A model generated the notes under the pieces. That model worked only from the letters and a program-made list of their open reading frames with translations, did no database searches and was not told the DNA's origin. Shown here piece after piece: positions 39,052 through 48,304 of a stretch of DNA of 55,864 nt; the first letter of the stretch is position 1, and each line of letters starts with the position of its first letter. The stretch comes from Chitinophagaceae bacterium. GTDB lineage: Bacteria > Bacteroidota > Bacteroidia > Chitinophagales > Chitinophagaceae. The stretch lies in contig JAFBAN010000212.1 of the NCBI GenBank assembly GCA_019247775.1, forward strand, positions 1-55,864, written 5' to 3'. The position numbers and the translations under genes were made by a program.

Positions 39052-40965
39052 TTAAAACGAGGCGGTGATCCCGATATTCAACAGGCGGGGAATTCCATTG
39101 TATCCCCTGATCTCATAAAACTTCCGATTTGTGAGATTCTGTACGTCAGCGAAGAATTTCAGTTTGTCGCTCTGAATATATTCGGCGTAAGCGCCGAGGA
39201 TGAAGTAACTGTCGAGCAGCACATCGGCTTTCTGGTACGGACCTACATCATACCGGTCGCTCGCATACTTGCCGCTGAGGCTCACAAATAAAGATTTGAA
39301 ACGATAGCCAGCCGTCAGGTTTATCACATGGGCGGGACGCCGCAGTGAATAATTGTACACCGTATCCTTGAAATTGATCCGGCTCTGGGTCGTTTCCTGC
39401 GCAGTAATGAAAGTATAGTTGCCGCGGAGGGAAAAATCCTTCACCGGTTCCAGGCTGAACTCATACTCGATGCCGCGGACCATCTGTTTCACATAATTAA
39501 AATATTTGAACGTAACGGAGTTATAATCTATGCCATTATCCGTTTTGCGATAGAAAAACACGAGTCTGTCGCTAAAGCTGCCATAGCCATGCTGGAGCCC
39601 GATCTCGTAATTGGTGGCCAGCTCCGCTTTAAGGTCGGGATTGCCGCTGCTTGAATAAAGCTGGTACAACGATGGCGCTTTGAACGAGCTGGCAATGCTC
39701 CCGAAAACACGGAAATGCCCGTCGATGGTAAAAGCCGGGTTAATAGTATAGGTATAATGCGTGCCGTATTTCGAATGGTCCGTTAACCGCCCGCCCAGTT
39801 CCATGGAGAATTGCCGGTTGTTGAAATGCAGAGAACTGTAGGCAGATACCTGGTTCATCGAAGTATCCCTGAACTTGCTGTTATACGGCCCGAATGAACT
39901 CACCGAATGGTATTCGTTGTTCATTTGCGCATAGCGGTAATCGGTTCCCGCCAGTAATGTAAATCCGCTGCCCAGTTTTATGGAAGCGTAGGTTTCAGCA
40001 TACTGTGTTACCGCATCATAATCATTCATCGAAAATATGGGCGCGCCAACAGAGGCATTGTCGTCATAGTTCCGGTGCTGTTTACTGTATTGGTAATTGC
40101 CGGTCAGCGACAATGATTTGTGCCTGTAAACGAATCCGGTCCCGCTGGTATGATTGCGGTTATGGATATCGTAAAAACTTTTGTCGGTAAAACTGCTGGC
40201 ATCGATCCCTGCCATATAAGCGCTGTACTGTGTAAATGCTTTCAGCTGCAGCCCGGTTGAAGCCTGGTACTGCACAGCCGCATTTGCCGTATTGCCGACA
40301 TAACCATCGTTGTCGAAATTTTTCGTGCCGGTATTATCATAAGCCGCCGAAAAGCCATTCGTCTGCAGATGTGCATAGCGGGTGGTATAGCTGAACCTGC
40401 CCGATTTCCCGAAGAACTGCAGATTGGTCTTCAGCGTGCCCAGGCTACCGCCTGTAACAGTCGCTTTGAGATTAACGGGTTTGCTGATATTGGCTTTGGT
40501 GGTGATGATATTGATCACCCCTGCAATAGCATCGCTGCCATATAAAGTCGACTGCGCCCCTTTGCAGATCTCGATCCTTTCCACATCGTTGATGGAAAAA
40601 AAATTGAGATCGAAATCATTGCTGATCTGCGAGGGATCGTTCACCGGAATGCCATCCATCAGGATCAGCGTCCGGCCCGTAGCGGCTCCGCGCATATACA
40701 CGGCCTGCACGGCGCCGGCGTTGCTCAATGCGCCGTTGATGGTGATGCCGGCCTGCTCGTTAAGTAATTGCGCAACGGTCTTGCCCGAGCTTCTTTCGAT
40801 CTGTTCTTTTGTGATCACTGTGATCACTTTACCGGTAGTACTTTGTTTCTGTTCGGTTTTGTTGGCGGTTACCACCACCTCGTCCAGTACCCGAACGGTG
40901 TCTTTTTGTGCGTGGATACTGCTGCAGATGAGCAGTGTTACCAGGAGCGTGAATGTTTTGCTCAT
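39052..40965 (-). CDS. btuB: BtuB-like TonB-dependent cobalamin receptor
   Basis: The 637-aa product has a signal peptide (ending SSIHAQ), a TonB box area (DTVRVLDEVVVTANKT) and a plug domain (AQLLNEQAGITINGALSN, QAVYMRGAATGRTLILMDGI, VERIEICKGAQSTLYGSDAI). A 22-strand barrel follows, ending RLLNIGITASF. It is of BtuB type, and the riboswitch upstream makes cobalamin the likely ligand. No btuCDF lies in the window. The ATG is about 120 nt after the aptamer. Confidence 0.93.
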   Translation of the reverse strand: MSKTFTLLVTLLICSSIHAQKDTVRVLDEVVVTANKTEQKQSTTGKVITVITKEQIERSSGKTVAQLLNEQAGITINGALSNAGAVQAVYMRGAATGRTLILMDGIPVNDPSQISNDFDLNFFSINDVERIEICKGAQSTLYGSDAIAGVINIITTKANISKPVNLKATVTGGSLGTLKTNLQFFGKSGRFSYTTRYAHLQTNGFSAAYDNTGTKNFDNDGYVGNTANAAVQYQASTGLQLKAFTQYSAYMAGIDASSFTDKSFYDIHNRNHTSGTGFVYRHKSLSLTGNYQYSKQHRNYDDNASVGAPIFSMNDYDAVTQYAETYASIKLGSGFTLLAGTDYRYAQMNNEYHSVSSFGPYNSKFRDTSMNQVSAYSSLHFNNRQFSMELGGRLTDHSKYGTHYTYTINPAFTIDGHFRVFGSIASSFKAPSLYQLYSSSGNPDLKAELATNYEIGLQHGYGSFSDRLVFFYRKTDNGIDYNSVTFKYFNYVKQMVRGIEYEFSLEPVKDFSLRGNYTFITAQETTQSRINFKDTVYNYSLRRPAHVINLTAGYRFKSLFVSLSGKYASDRYDVGPYQKADVLLDSYFILGAYAEYIQSDKLKFFADVQNLTNRKFYEIRGYNGIPRLLNIGITASF

Positions 40966-41084
40966 TGTTGGTTGGTTTAAAAATGGAACAATGAGCTTCC
41001 AGGAAAATAAAAAACGGAGAAAATAAACGACCGCTGCAGCAGCCTTTTACGTTCCATGCCTTTCACCCGAAAGCCGTGAATCAT

Positions 41085-41303
41085 CGAATGCACCTGGCAG
41101 GTCTTCTGGCTTGCTACTCTGAATACCTTCCCATCGCGCCCAGGGCGCAACAGTGGTTGTAGTTTCAGAGTCATGATCAGGATCGGTTCATGAAAAATTT
41201 CTCACGAATCACGATTCACGTCTCACGCTAAAGCTTACAGCTACGGGGATAGCGCCGGAATTACACCGGACTTCCCTTTTAATCCCGCCGCAGCGGGAAC
41301 CAA
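41085..41303 (-). ncRNA. Cobalamin riboswitch upstream of btuB
   Basis: On the minus strand the conserved parts occur in order: GGGAAGTCCGGTGTAATTCC, GGCGC...CCCCGTAGCTGTAAGC, then a variable arm, then GATGGGAAGG and the B12 box AAGCCAGAAGACCTGC (41097-41112). The variable arm carries four TCACGNN heptamers (plus-strand 41202-41229). It is expected to switch off btuB when adenosylcobalamin is plentiful. Confidence 0.93.
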
Positions 41304-41311
41304 ATACGGAG

Positions 41312-41319
41312 CAAATGTA
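41312..41319 (-). promoter_or_regulatory. -7 box of the riboswitch-btuB transcript
   Basis: On the minus strand this reads TACATTTG. The predicted start is near 41305, right at the 5' edge of the aptamer. Confidence 0.55.
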
Positions 41320-41377
41320 GGGACGCGGGTTTTTCTTTCGTATTAAGTTTTGCACCTGGGGTTGAAAAGTTCCGGAG

Positions 41378-41472
41378 AAGGCTAAAAGCTGAACGCTTAA
41401 CGCCAAACGCCAAACGCGAAACCCAAAACGATAAACAAAGCCTTCAGCCTTAAGCGTTCAGCCTTCAGCCTT
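41378..41472. repeat. Heptamer-array palindrome (AACGCNN/GCCTTCA type)
   Basis: The outer arms AAGGCTAAAAGCTGAACGCTT and its near complement flank a run of AACGCNN units (AACGCTT, AACGCCA, AACGCCA, AACGCGA) and a run of GCCTTCA units on the right. It lies between the btuB promoter and the APC permease gene. Confidence 0.75.
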
Positions 41473-41498
41473 CCCGCCTTTTTTCCTACATTCATGCC

Positions 41499-42845
41499 AT
41501 GCAAGGGAAACAAAAACTAAATCTGTTCAGCTTCACGATGATCGTGGTAGGGTTGGTGATCGGCATGGGGATCTTCCGGACCGCAGCTACCAGCGCCAAA
41601 GATGCGATCGAACCTTCTGTGTATTTCACTGCATGGCTGCTGGGCGGTTTTGTGGCGCTTTGCGGGGCATTGACCTATGCGGAGATCGGCAGCCGCTATC
41701 CGGTTACAGGCGGTTACTATAAAGTGTTCTCCTATGCCTACCATCCCAGTATCGCCTTCGCCATCAACTGCATTATCCTGATCAGCAATGCAGCCAGCCT
41801 CAGCGGCGTGGCATTGATCGGAAGCGGGTATATCACTAAATTATTCCCGGGTATTCACTGGACGGATATCGATAAAGCCCTGATCAGCTGTGCGGCGATC
41901 TTTATTTTTTATGGGATCAACCTGATGGGACTGCGGATGAGCGCCCGGGCGCAGAATATTCTTATGATCATCAAGATCAGTATGATCGTGGTGTTGATCC
42001 TCGCGTTGTTCTTCCCGCACGGCGATGCTGCATCGGCTACAACAGCTGTAACCACAGCCACGGCGCCTTCTATGGGCTGGATACAGAGCCTGGGCGTGAG
42101 CCTGATCGCGGTTTCATTTACCTACGGCGGCTACCAGCAGACCATCAACTTCGGGAATGAAGTGGATAAGCCTGCGAAAAATATTCCCCGCGGCATCTTC
42201 ATCGGTATCGCCATCATCATCATTCTTTACCTGCTGGTAAACCTTAGCTACTATACCATCGTTGGGTTCAATAATATGAAAGGCGAACGCGAGATCGCTT
42301 ATGTGGTCATGAACAAGACTTTCGGCAAATCCGGCGCCGATGTGTTCTCGTTTTTCCTGTTCTTCGGCGTACTGGCTTATGTGAATGCGCTGCTGATGAG
42401 CAACCCCAGGGTCATGTATGCGATGAGCGGCGAAGGCGTGCTGCCCAAAGGCTTCGCACGCCAGAATCCCAGGAACGAAGTGCTTACCGTTTCGCTCACG
42501 GCGTTCGCCGCCATGTGTATTATCATCCTGTTCTTTGCACAGACCTTTGAGAAGATACTCAACTTCACCATTTTCCTGGACTGTTTTGGTATGGTGGCAT
42601 CCAGCGCAACCATCTTCGTGCTGCGCAGGCGTACCAAACACCTCGATGGCACCGGTATCTTCAAAATGAAACTCTATCCGATGCAGCCGCTGATCTTTAT
42701 GGCCGCTTATTGTTTTGTGAGCATCAGTATCGCTATTCAAACTCCTTACACCGCACTTACCGGGGTTGCGGTACTGGCCGGGTTCATGATCATTTATTTT
42801 GTAACAGGAGGCGCGCGCAAAACTTTAGAAAACCCGCAGGCATAA
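41499..42845 (+). CDS. APC-family amino acid permease
   Basis: The 448-aa protein has about twelve membrane segments with IVVGLVIGMGIFRTAATSA in helix 1, LCGALTYAEIGSRYPVTGGY in helix 2-3 and SFTYGGYQQTINFGNEVDKP in helix 6. It is an amino acid transporter of the APC superfamily, only distantly like the permease at 19843. Two bases separate it from a Cys/Met-type PLP enzyme, so the substrate could be a sulfur amino acid, by inference. Confidence 0.9.
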   Translation: MQGKQKLNLFSFTMIVVGLVIGMGIFRTAATSAKDAIEPSVYFTAWLLGGFVALCGALTYAEIGSRYPVTGGYYKVFSYAYHPSIAFAINCIILISNAASLSGVALIGSGYITKLFPGIHWTDIDKALISCAAIFIFYGINLMGLRMSARAQNILMIIKISMIVVLILALFFPHGDAASATTAVTTATAPSMGWIQSLGVSLIAVSFTYGGYQQTINFGNEVDKPAKNIPRGIFIGIAIIIILYLLVNLSYYTIVGFNNMKGEREIAYVVMNKTFGKSGADVFSFFLFFGVLAYVNALLMSNPRVMYAMSGEGVLPKGFARQNPRNEVLTVSLTAFAAMCIIILFFAQTFEKILNFTIFLDCFGMVASSATIFVLRRRTKHLDGTGIFKMKLYPMQPLIFMAAYCFVSISIAIQTPYTALTGVAVLAGFMIIYFVTGGARKTLENPQA

Positions 42846-42847
42846 CT

Positions 42848-44020
42848 ATGGATCTTTCCTATGTACTCAACGAACTGGCCGAAGACCGCGACGAGTACTT
42901 CAGGGCCATCGCGCCGCCCATCGTGCAGACCAGCAATTTTGCGTTCAGAAAAGTTGCCGACCTGCGCAATTCCTTCGACAATGAATATTCTACCTGGCTG
43001 TACAGCCGTGGCCTGAACCCGACCGTTGATATCCTTCGTAAAAAACTGGCCGCACTGGATGGAGCCGAAGATTGCCTTGTGTTCAACAGCGGCGCCGCCG
43101 CCATTTTCGCAGCAGTGCTGGCGAATGTAAAGGCTGGTGATCATATCGTGAGCGTTCGCAATCCGTATACCTGGGCCCAGAAAATGTTCAACGATATTCT
43201 GCCGCGCTTCCAGGTCACTACCAGCTATGTGGACGGCACCGGTATCCATGCTTTTGAGCAGGCCATCCGTTCCAATACAACCATATTCTACCTCGAGTCG
43301 CCCAACAGCTGGTTCTATGAATTGCAGGACCTGCCGGCCATAGCGGCAGTGGCGAAAAAACACGGCATCATTACAATTTGCGACAACAGCTACTGTACCC
43401 CGCTTTACCAGCAGCCCATAAAAATGGGGATAGACCTCTCGCTGCAGTCGGCTACCAAGTATATCGGCGGACACAGCGACACCGTTGCCGGGGTGTTGAG
43501 CGGCACGCATAAGATGATGGAACGCATCTTCAACAGCGAATACCTCAATATCGGCTCGGGCATCCAGCCCTTCAACGCCTGGCTGTTGATACGCGGGTTA
43601 CGCACCCTGCCCGCGCGGCTCGAACGCATCACGCGCACCACGAACGAAATGGTCGGCTTCCTGAAACAACATCCCCGGGTGGAACAGGTATATTTTCCGC
43701 TGGATGAAAGCTTTCCGCAATATGAGCTGGCCACCCGGCAAATGAGCGGGGCATGCGGGCTGCTCACATTTATTCTCCGCACCACGCAGGCATCCACCAT
43801 CGAAAAATTCTGCGAATCGCTGCAGCATATCCTGATGGCAGTGAGCTGGGGCGGGCATGAATCACTGATCCTGCCCAAATATGCCGGAATGCAGCCCGCA
43901 GATTTCGATGCGGCCAACCCGGCGCACCGCTCGTTGCGGATGTATGTGGGATTGGAAGAAAGCAGCTACCTGAAAGCCGATCTCTCAGCCGCATTTGACG
44001 CCATTTCCAGCCTTTCTTAA
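42848..44020 (+). CDS. Cys/Met-metabolism PLP-dependent enzyme
   Basis: The 390-aa protein is of the cystathionine beta/gamma-lyase, methionine gamma-lyase group. It has PPIVQTSNFAFR, YSRGLNPTVDILRKKLAALDG, FNSGAAAIFA, FYLESPNSWFYELQDL, ICDNSYCTPL and the PLP lysine in SLQSATKYIGGHSD. The exact reaction cannot be told from the motifs; some lyase residues differ (SPNSW instead of the usual TPxNP). The ATG at 42848 is chosen because the longer frame lies in the permease. Confidence 0.9.
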   Translation: MDLSYVLNELAEDRDEYFRAIAPPIVQTSNFAFRKVADLRNSFDNEYSTWLYSRGLNPTVDILRKKLAALDGAEDCLVFNSGAAAIFAAVLANVKAGDHIVSVRNPYTWAQKMFNDILPRFQVTTSYVDGTGIHAFEQAIRSNTTIFYLESPNSWFYELQDLPAIAAVAKKHGIITICDNSYCTPLYQQPIKMGIDLSLQSATKYIGGHSDTVAGVLSGTHKMMERIFNSEYLNIGSGIQPFNAWLLIRGLRTLPARLERITRTTNEMVGFLKQHPRVEQVYFPLDESFPQYELATRQMSGACGLLTFILRTTQASTIEKFCESLQHILMAVSWGGHESLILPKYAGMQPADFDAANPAHRSLRMYVGLEESSYLKADLSAAFDAISSLS

Positions 44021-44091
44021 TAGTTTTTTAACGGTAAGGTTAAATCGTCTTTCCGCCTGTCTAAAAATTCGGGAAGTGCAGGGGAAACCGT

Positions 44092-44099
44092 TATTTTTG
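44092..44099 (+). promoter_or_regulatory. Near-leaderless -7 box of the TolC gene
   Basis: TATTTTTG ends 5 nt before the ATG at 44105. Confidence 0.45.
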
Positions 44100-44104
44100 T
44101 TTGT

Positions 44105-45568
44105 ATGAGGAAATTTCTGACCCTTGTGGGTTGCACCATACTGCTGCATGGTTTCGGGCAACGTCCGTCCGATAACTGGGACCTCCGTCACTGTATTGAA
44201 CACGCGCTACAATTCAATATTTCCATCCAGCAGGCCGATGTGCAGGCGCGCATCGCCGCATTGCAGGCCAAACAGGCCAAATACAACCAATACCCGAATA
44301 TCTCCGGTAACGCTTCTACAGGCGTTCGCTTCGGCCGCTCAATCGATCCTACCACCAATACATTTGCAACCAGCCAGTTCCTTTACCAGAACTTTGGCGT
44401 GAACGCCGGTTTCCAGTTGTACAATAACGGAAGGCTTAAATACACAAAAGAAGCCGCTGAATTCAATGCAAAGGCGGCGCTGGCCGATGTAGACAGGGCG
44501 AAAAACGATATCGCATTCAATGTGGCCACTTATTATCTCCAGGTATTGGCCGCCAAAGAACAGATCACCATCAGCGAAGTACAGATAGCGCAGACCACCA
44601 ACCAGTACGATATGACCAAGAAGCGGGTGGACGCCGGCGCACTGCCCGAGCTGAATATTGCAGAAGTACAGGCCCAACTGGCACTGGACAGCAGCAACTA
44701 TTACACCGCAAAAGGCAACTACGAACAAAGCCTGCTGGCCTTGCGCGCCCTGCTGAACCTCGATACCGATGTACTGTTCGGCATCGAAACCCCGCCAGTA
44801 GACCAGATCCCGCTGGAATCTTTTTCAGAACTGCAACCCGAACTCGTGTACCAGTCGGCACTGGCCATGCAGCCGCTGCAGAAAGCGAATGATTTCAGGA
44901 TAAAAGCAGCGCAGAAAAACATGCTGGTATCGAGGGCACTGATGTACCCCACGCTGACCATGGGCGGCAACCTGTCAACCAATTTTTCCAATTCCTTCAA
45001 AACAGTAAGCGGCGCAACTTTTCTGGGGTACAGCCCGATAACCGGCGGCGAGCCGATCATTGTATTGAATGGGGTCAGCTATTATGTGCAGACACCGCAG
45101 TACAGGGTAAACCAGGTATCCCGCGGCTTTGGCGATATCTGGGATGGCTGGGATAAACAGCTGAGCAATAACTTCGGCCAGAATGTGGGCCTTAGCCTGA
45201 ACATTCCCCTCTTTAATAATTTTCAGGGACGGACCGCTTATCGCGAATCGAAGCTCAACCTGAAATATGCCGAGCTTACCAAACAGCAGGCCGATCAGAC
45301 CCTTCGCCAGAATATCTACACCGCCTATTCCAATGCCATCACTGCCCTGCAGAAATTCAATGCCGGTAAAAAAACAGTGGAAAGCGCACAGAAAGCATAC
45401 GATTTTGCAGTGAAGCGATATGAAGTAGGATTGCTGAGCTCGCTAGACCTGATCACCAACCAGAACAACCTGCTGAAAGCGAAACTGCAGCAGCTGAGTA
45501 ACCAGTACGACTATGTGTTCAAAATGAAATTACTGGAGTTCTATAAGGGCAAAGGACTAAAATTGTAA
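44105..45568 (+). CDS. TolC-family outer-membrane efflux protein
   Basis: The 487-aa product has a signal peptide and the TolC layout of two repeated coiled-coil hairpins. Examples are IQQADVQARIAALQAKQAKY, the QTTNQYDMTKKRVDAGALPE loop and, in the second half, AQKAYDFAVKRYEVGLLSSL with NQNNLLKAKLQQLSNQYDY. It forms the outer-membrane channel of a tripartite pump. The adaptor gene follows after 31 nt. Confidence 0.93.
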   Translation: MRKFLTLVGCTILLHGFGQRPSDNWDLRHCIEHALQFNISIQQADVQARIAALQAKQAKYNQYPNISGNASTGVRFGRSIDPTTNTFATSQFLYQNFGVNAGFQLYNNGRLKYTKEAAEFNAKAALADVDRAKNDIAFNVATYYLQVLAAKEQITISEVQIAQTTNQYDMTKKRVDAGALPELNIAEVQAQLALDSSNYYTAKGNYEQSLLALRALLNLDTDVLFGIETPPVDQIPLESFSELQPELVYQSALAMQPLQKANDFRIKAAQKNMLVSRALMYPTLTMGGNLSTNFSNSFKTVSGATFLGYSPITGGEPIIVLNGVSYYVQTPQYRVNQVSRGFGDIWDGWDKQLSNNFGQNVGLSLNIPLFNNFQGRTAYRESKLNLKYAELTKQQADQTLRQNIYTAYSNAITALQKFNAGKKTVESAQKAYDFAVKRYEVGLLSSLDLITNQNNLLKAKLQQLSNQYDYVFKMKLLEFYKGKGLKL

Positions 45569-45599
45569 AACGAATCTGCTACGCAGAAAACCCGCTTGT

Positions 45600-46961
45600 A
45601 TGAAGAAGAAAATGATCTGGCTTATTGTTTCCCTGGTGTTGCTGATCATCATCATCGTCGGCCTGCAGAAAGCCGGCATCATCGGTAAGGAAGAGGGTAT
45701 TAAGGTATCCGCCGAAAAAGTGGTGGAACGCACCATTACCGAAACTGTGAATGCCAGCGGGAAAGTATATCCGGAGATCGAAGTGAAAGTGAGCCCGGAT
45801 ATCAGCGGTGAGATCGTTGAACTGAATGTGAATGAGGGCGACAGCGTAAGAAGGGGACAGATACTGGCAAGGATCTATGCAGATATCTATCTCACCCAGC
45901 GCGACCAGGTGGCCGCCGGCGTAAACCAGAGCAAAGCCATGCTGTCTAATTCGGAGGCAAGCCTGGTGGGGCTCAAATCCAATATGGATAACCTGAAAAA
46001 CGCTTATGACCGTCAGAAAAAACTACTCGACAGCAAAGTGATCTCCCGTGCCGAATTCGAGCAGGCGGAAAATGCCTATCGCACGGCAGAAGCCAACTAC
46101 AATGCGGCGAAGGAAGGACTGAAAAGCGGTCAGGCTTCGGTGAGCAGCGCGCAGGCGCAGTTGTCGAAAGCTAATAAGGATATTTCCCGTACCGTGATCA
46201 TTTCGCCTATGGACGGAATGATCAGCCTGATGAACGTGAAGAAAGGCGAGCGTGTGGCCGGTAACAGTTTCAACGTAGGTACGGAAATGATGCGCGTGGC
46301 CGATATGCGCAGTATTGAAGTGCGGGTAGATGTTGGCGAGAACGATATCCCCAAGGTAAAACTGGAAGACACTGCCATCGTGGAAGTAGACGCCTATACC
46401 AACCGCAAATTCAAAGGACTGGTGTACAAGATCGCCAACCCCAATACCTCACTGTCGGCTACCGGTAACAGCGGCGCCGAAGTCACCAACTACAAAGTAC
46501 ATATCAGGCTGCTTCCCTCGAGCTATGCAGATCTGGTGGCCAGCGGCATCAAGTATCCATTCCGTCCCGGTATGAGCGCCAGCGCCGATATCCAGACGCG
46601 TACCAGGGCCAATGTGGTATCGGTAGCGCTGAATGCGGTAACCACCCGCGATGCCAAAAGCGATAAATCCCCAACTGATAAAAAAGACGATGCCAAACCC
46701 GACCAGGAAGCCCCTAAGTCCATCTCAGCCGACGACAATATCCAGGAAGTAGTATTCGTGCTCCAGAAAGACAACAAAGTGAAAAAAGTAAGGGTGAAGA
46801 CCGGTATCCAGGACCTCAACAATATCGAGATCATCGAAGGATTGAAACCCGGCGACCAGGTGATCACCGGCCCTTATTCCACTGTTAGCAAAACCCTGCA
46901 TGATGGTATGTTGGTATCGGTAGTATCTAAAGACAAGCTCTTCGAAGAGAAAAAGCAATAA
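45600..46961 (+). CDS. HlyD/MacA-type periplasmic adaptor
   Basis: The 453-aa protein has an N-terminal anchor (residues 5-22), a lipoyl-like half (SGKVYPEIEVKVSPDISGEI), a long coiled coil (residues of about 95-200, SNSEASLVGLKSNMDNLKNA), the second half (ISRTVIISPMDGMISLMNVK) and a beta-barrel domain. A Lys/Asp-rich insert (about residues 355-385) is unusual. An ABC-type or RND transporter gene would be expected next but is absent; a palindromic element and gpsA follow instead. Confidence 0.93.
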   Translation: MKKKMIWLIVSLVLLIIIIVGLQKAGIIGKEEGIKVSAEKVVERTITETVNASGKVYPEIEVKVSPDISGEIVELNVNEGDSVRRGQILARIYADIYLTQRDQVAAGVNQSKAMLSNSEASLVGLKSNMDNLKNAYDRQKKLLDSKVISRAEFEQAENAYRTAEANYNAAKEGLKSGQASVSSAQAQLSKANKDISRTVIISPMDGMISLMNVKKGERVAGNSFNVGTEMMRVADMRSIEVRVDVGENDIPKVKLEDTAIVEVDAYTNRKFKGLVYKIANPNTSLSATGNSGAEVTNYKVHIRLLPSSYADLVASGIKYPFRPGMSASADIQTRTRANVVSVALNAVTTRDAKSDKSPTDKKDDAKPDQEAPKSISADDNIQEVVFVLQKDNKVKKVRVKTGIQDLNNIEIIEGLKPGDQVITGPYSTVSKTLHDGMLVSVVSKDKLFEEKKQ

Positions 46962-46977
46962 CGCAGCAGGAGCGATA

Positions 46978-47239
46978 GTCCTGAAATTGCGCTACCTTCT
47001 TTTCCTCTTCACTTCGTTCTCCTTCTATTGAAATCGTGCCGCACCCTGATGAGGTTTCGCTAAGAGCGGAGAAGAGCAAAGGAGCTTAAGAGAATTACTC
47101 TTTGGCTCTTTGTCCTCCTTATCTCTTAGCGAAGCATTTGTATTCTGTCGACTGATAAAGCCTGCAATTGCCCCGGGGTGCTCTAGCCGGAATGTCAATA
47201 GAAGAGGAACGAAGTCAAGGAGAAAAAAAGACAGTCCTG
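46978..47239. repeat. Nested-palindrome element, copy 2 (about 260 bp)
   Basis: A pyrimidine-rich left arm (46995-47033) and purine-rich right arm (about 47194-47230) are complementary. Inside lies GAGGTTTCGCTAAGAG (47051-47066) and CTCTTAGCGAAGC (47123-47135). The modules match the element at 5915-6164, but the outer arms are turned around relative to it. AGTCCTG occurs just outside on both sides (46978-46984 and 47233-47239) and could be a 7-bp target duplication. Confidence 0.7.
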
Positions 47240-47256
47240 GCCCATTGATTCCCGCT

Positions 47257-47285
47257 TTTGTTTGCAGCAGACTTACCTAAATTTG
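47257..47285 (+). promoter_or_regulatory. Promoter of gpsA
   Basis: TTTG (47257-47260) and TAAATTTG (47278-47285) are 17 nt apart. The ATG follows only 4 nt later (CCGG), which suggests a leaderless mRNA. Confidence 0.55.
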
Positions 47286-47289
47286 CCGG

Positions 47290-48285
47290 ATGCAATTCGG
47301 AATTATCGGTAGCGGCAGCTGGGCCACGGCACTTGCAAAGATCCTCGCGGATAATGGTAACACGATCAATTGGTGGGTACGCAACCCGGATACCATCACC
47401 TTTATAGAAAAACGCAGGCATAACCCGCATTACCTGAATTCGGTTTATTTCAACCGGGATCAGTTGCAGCTTGCAGGTGATATTGCAGCGGTGGTGGAAA
47501 GATCGGATGGGCTTGTGATTGCTGTGCCTTCGGCCTATGTAGAAGATGCGCTGCAGCAACTGCCCGCCGGCGCCCTGAAAGGAAAGAAGATCATCTCCGC
47601 CATCAAAGGGATACTGCCTTCGGAAAACCAGTTGCTGGATGATTATCTCGCCAGGCATTTCGAAGTTGAGCCCAGGGATTACTTCGCCGTGCTAGGTCCC
47701 TGTCATGCAGAGGAAGTAGCGGCCGAAAAATTATCCTATCTCACTTTCTCCGGCGCCGACAGCGGCACCGCCACCAATATCGCGTCTTATTTCCGCACCG
47801 AATACCTGACACCGTTGGTGAATACGGATGTGAAAGGAGTTCAGTTTGCAGCGGTATTGAAAAATATCTACGCATTAGGCGCCGGTATTGCACACGGACT
47901 GGAATACGGCGACAATTTCCTGAGCGTTTATATTGCCAACAGCGCCAATGAAATGGTGGGCTTTCTGCGCAAGGCCAATAATGGGAATGCGGCAGCGCCT
48001 AACTATGCGGCATCAGTTTATCTGGGAGATCTGCTGGTAACCTGCTACTCGCTTTACAGCCGCAACCGCACGTTCGGCAACATGATCGGCAAGGGCTATT
48101 CTGTAAAAGCCGCCCAGCTGGAGCTGAATATGGTGGCCGAAGGGTACAATGCCAGCAAATGCATTCACCGTACAAACGAAGAAATAGGGGCCTCCATGCC
48201 TATAGCGGCTACCATCTATCAAATATTATGGGAACACCTGCCTGCCAGAGACGGATTTAAGAAAATTGAAACATACCTGGAATAG
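47290..48285 (+). CDS. gpsA: Glycerol-3-phosphate dehydrogenase [NAD(P)+]
   Basis: The 331-aa enzyme makes sn-glycerol-3-phosphate for phospholipids. It has the nucleotide-binding GIIGSGSWATALAKIL at the start, AIKGILPSENQLL, AVLGPCHAEEVA and LKNIYALGAGIAHGLEYGDN with the catalytic Lys. The length is normal, and it is monocistronic. Confidence 0.96.
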   Translation: MQFGIIGSGSWATALAKILADNGNTINWWVRNPDTITFIEKRRHNPHYLNSVYFNRDQLQLAGDIAAVVERSDGLVIAVPSAYVEDALQQLPAGALKGKKIISAIKGILPSENQLLDDYLARHFEVEPRDYFAVLGPCHAEEVAAEKLSYLTFSGADSGTATNIASYFRTEYLTPLVNTDVKGVQFAAVLKNIYALGAGIAHGLEYGDNFLSVYIANSANEMVGFLRKANNGNAAAPNYAASVYLGDLLVTCYSLYSRNRTFGNMIGKGYSVKAAQLELNMVAEGYNASKCIHRTNEEIGASMPIAATIYQILWEHLPARDGFKKIETYLE

Positions 48286-48304
48286 GAAAATCGTAACTTT
48301 AGGT

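Noticed and set aside
42114..42740. Long open frame on the minus strand within the APC permease
   Set aside because: It is antisense to a clear permease gene, has no family-like motifs and is rich in His/Glu/Gln as expected of a shadow frame.
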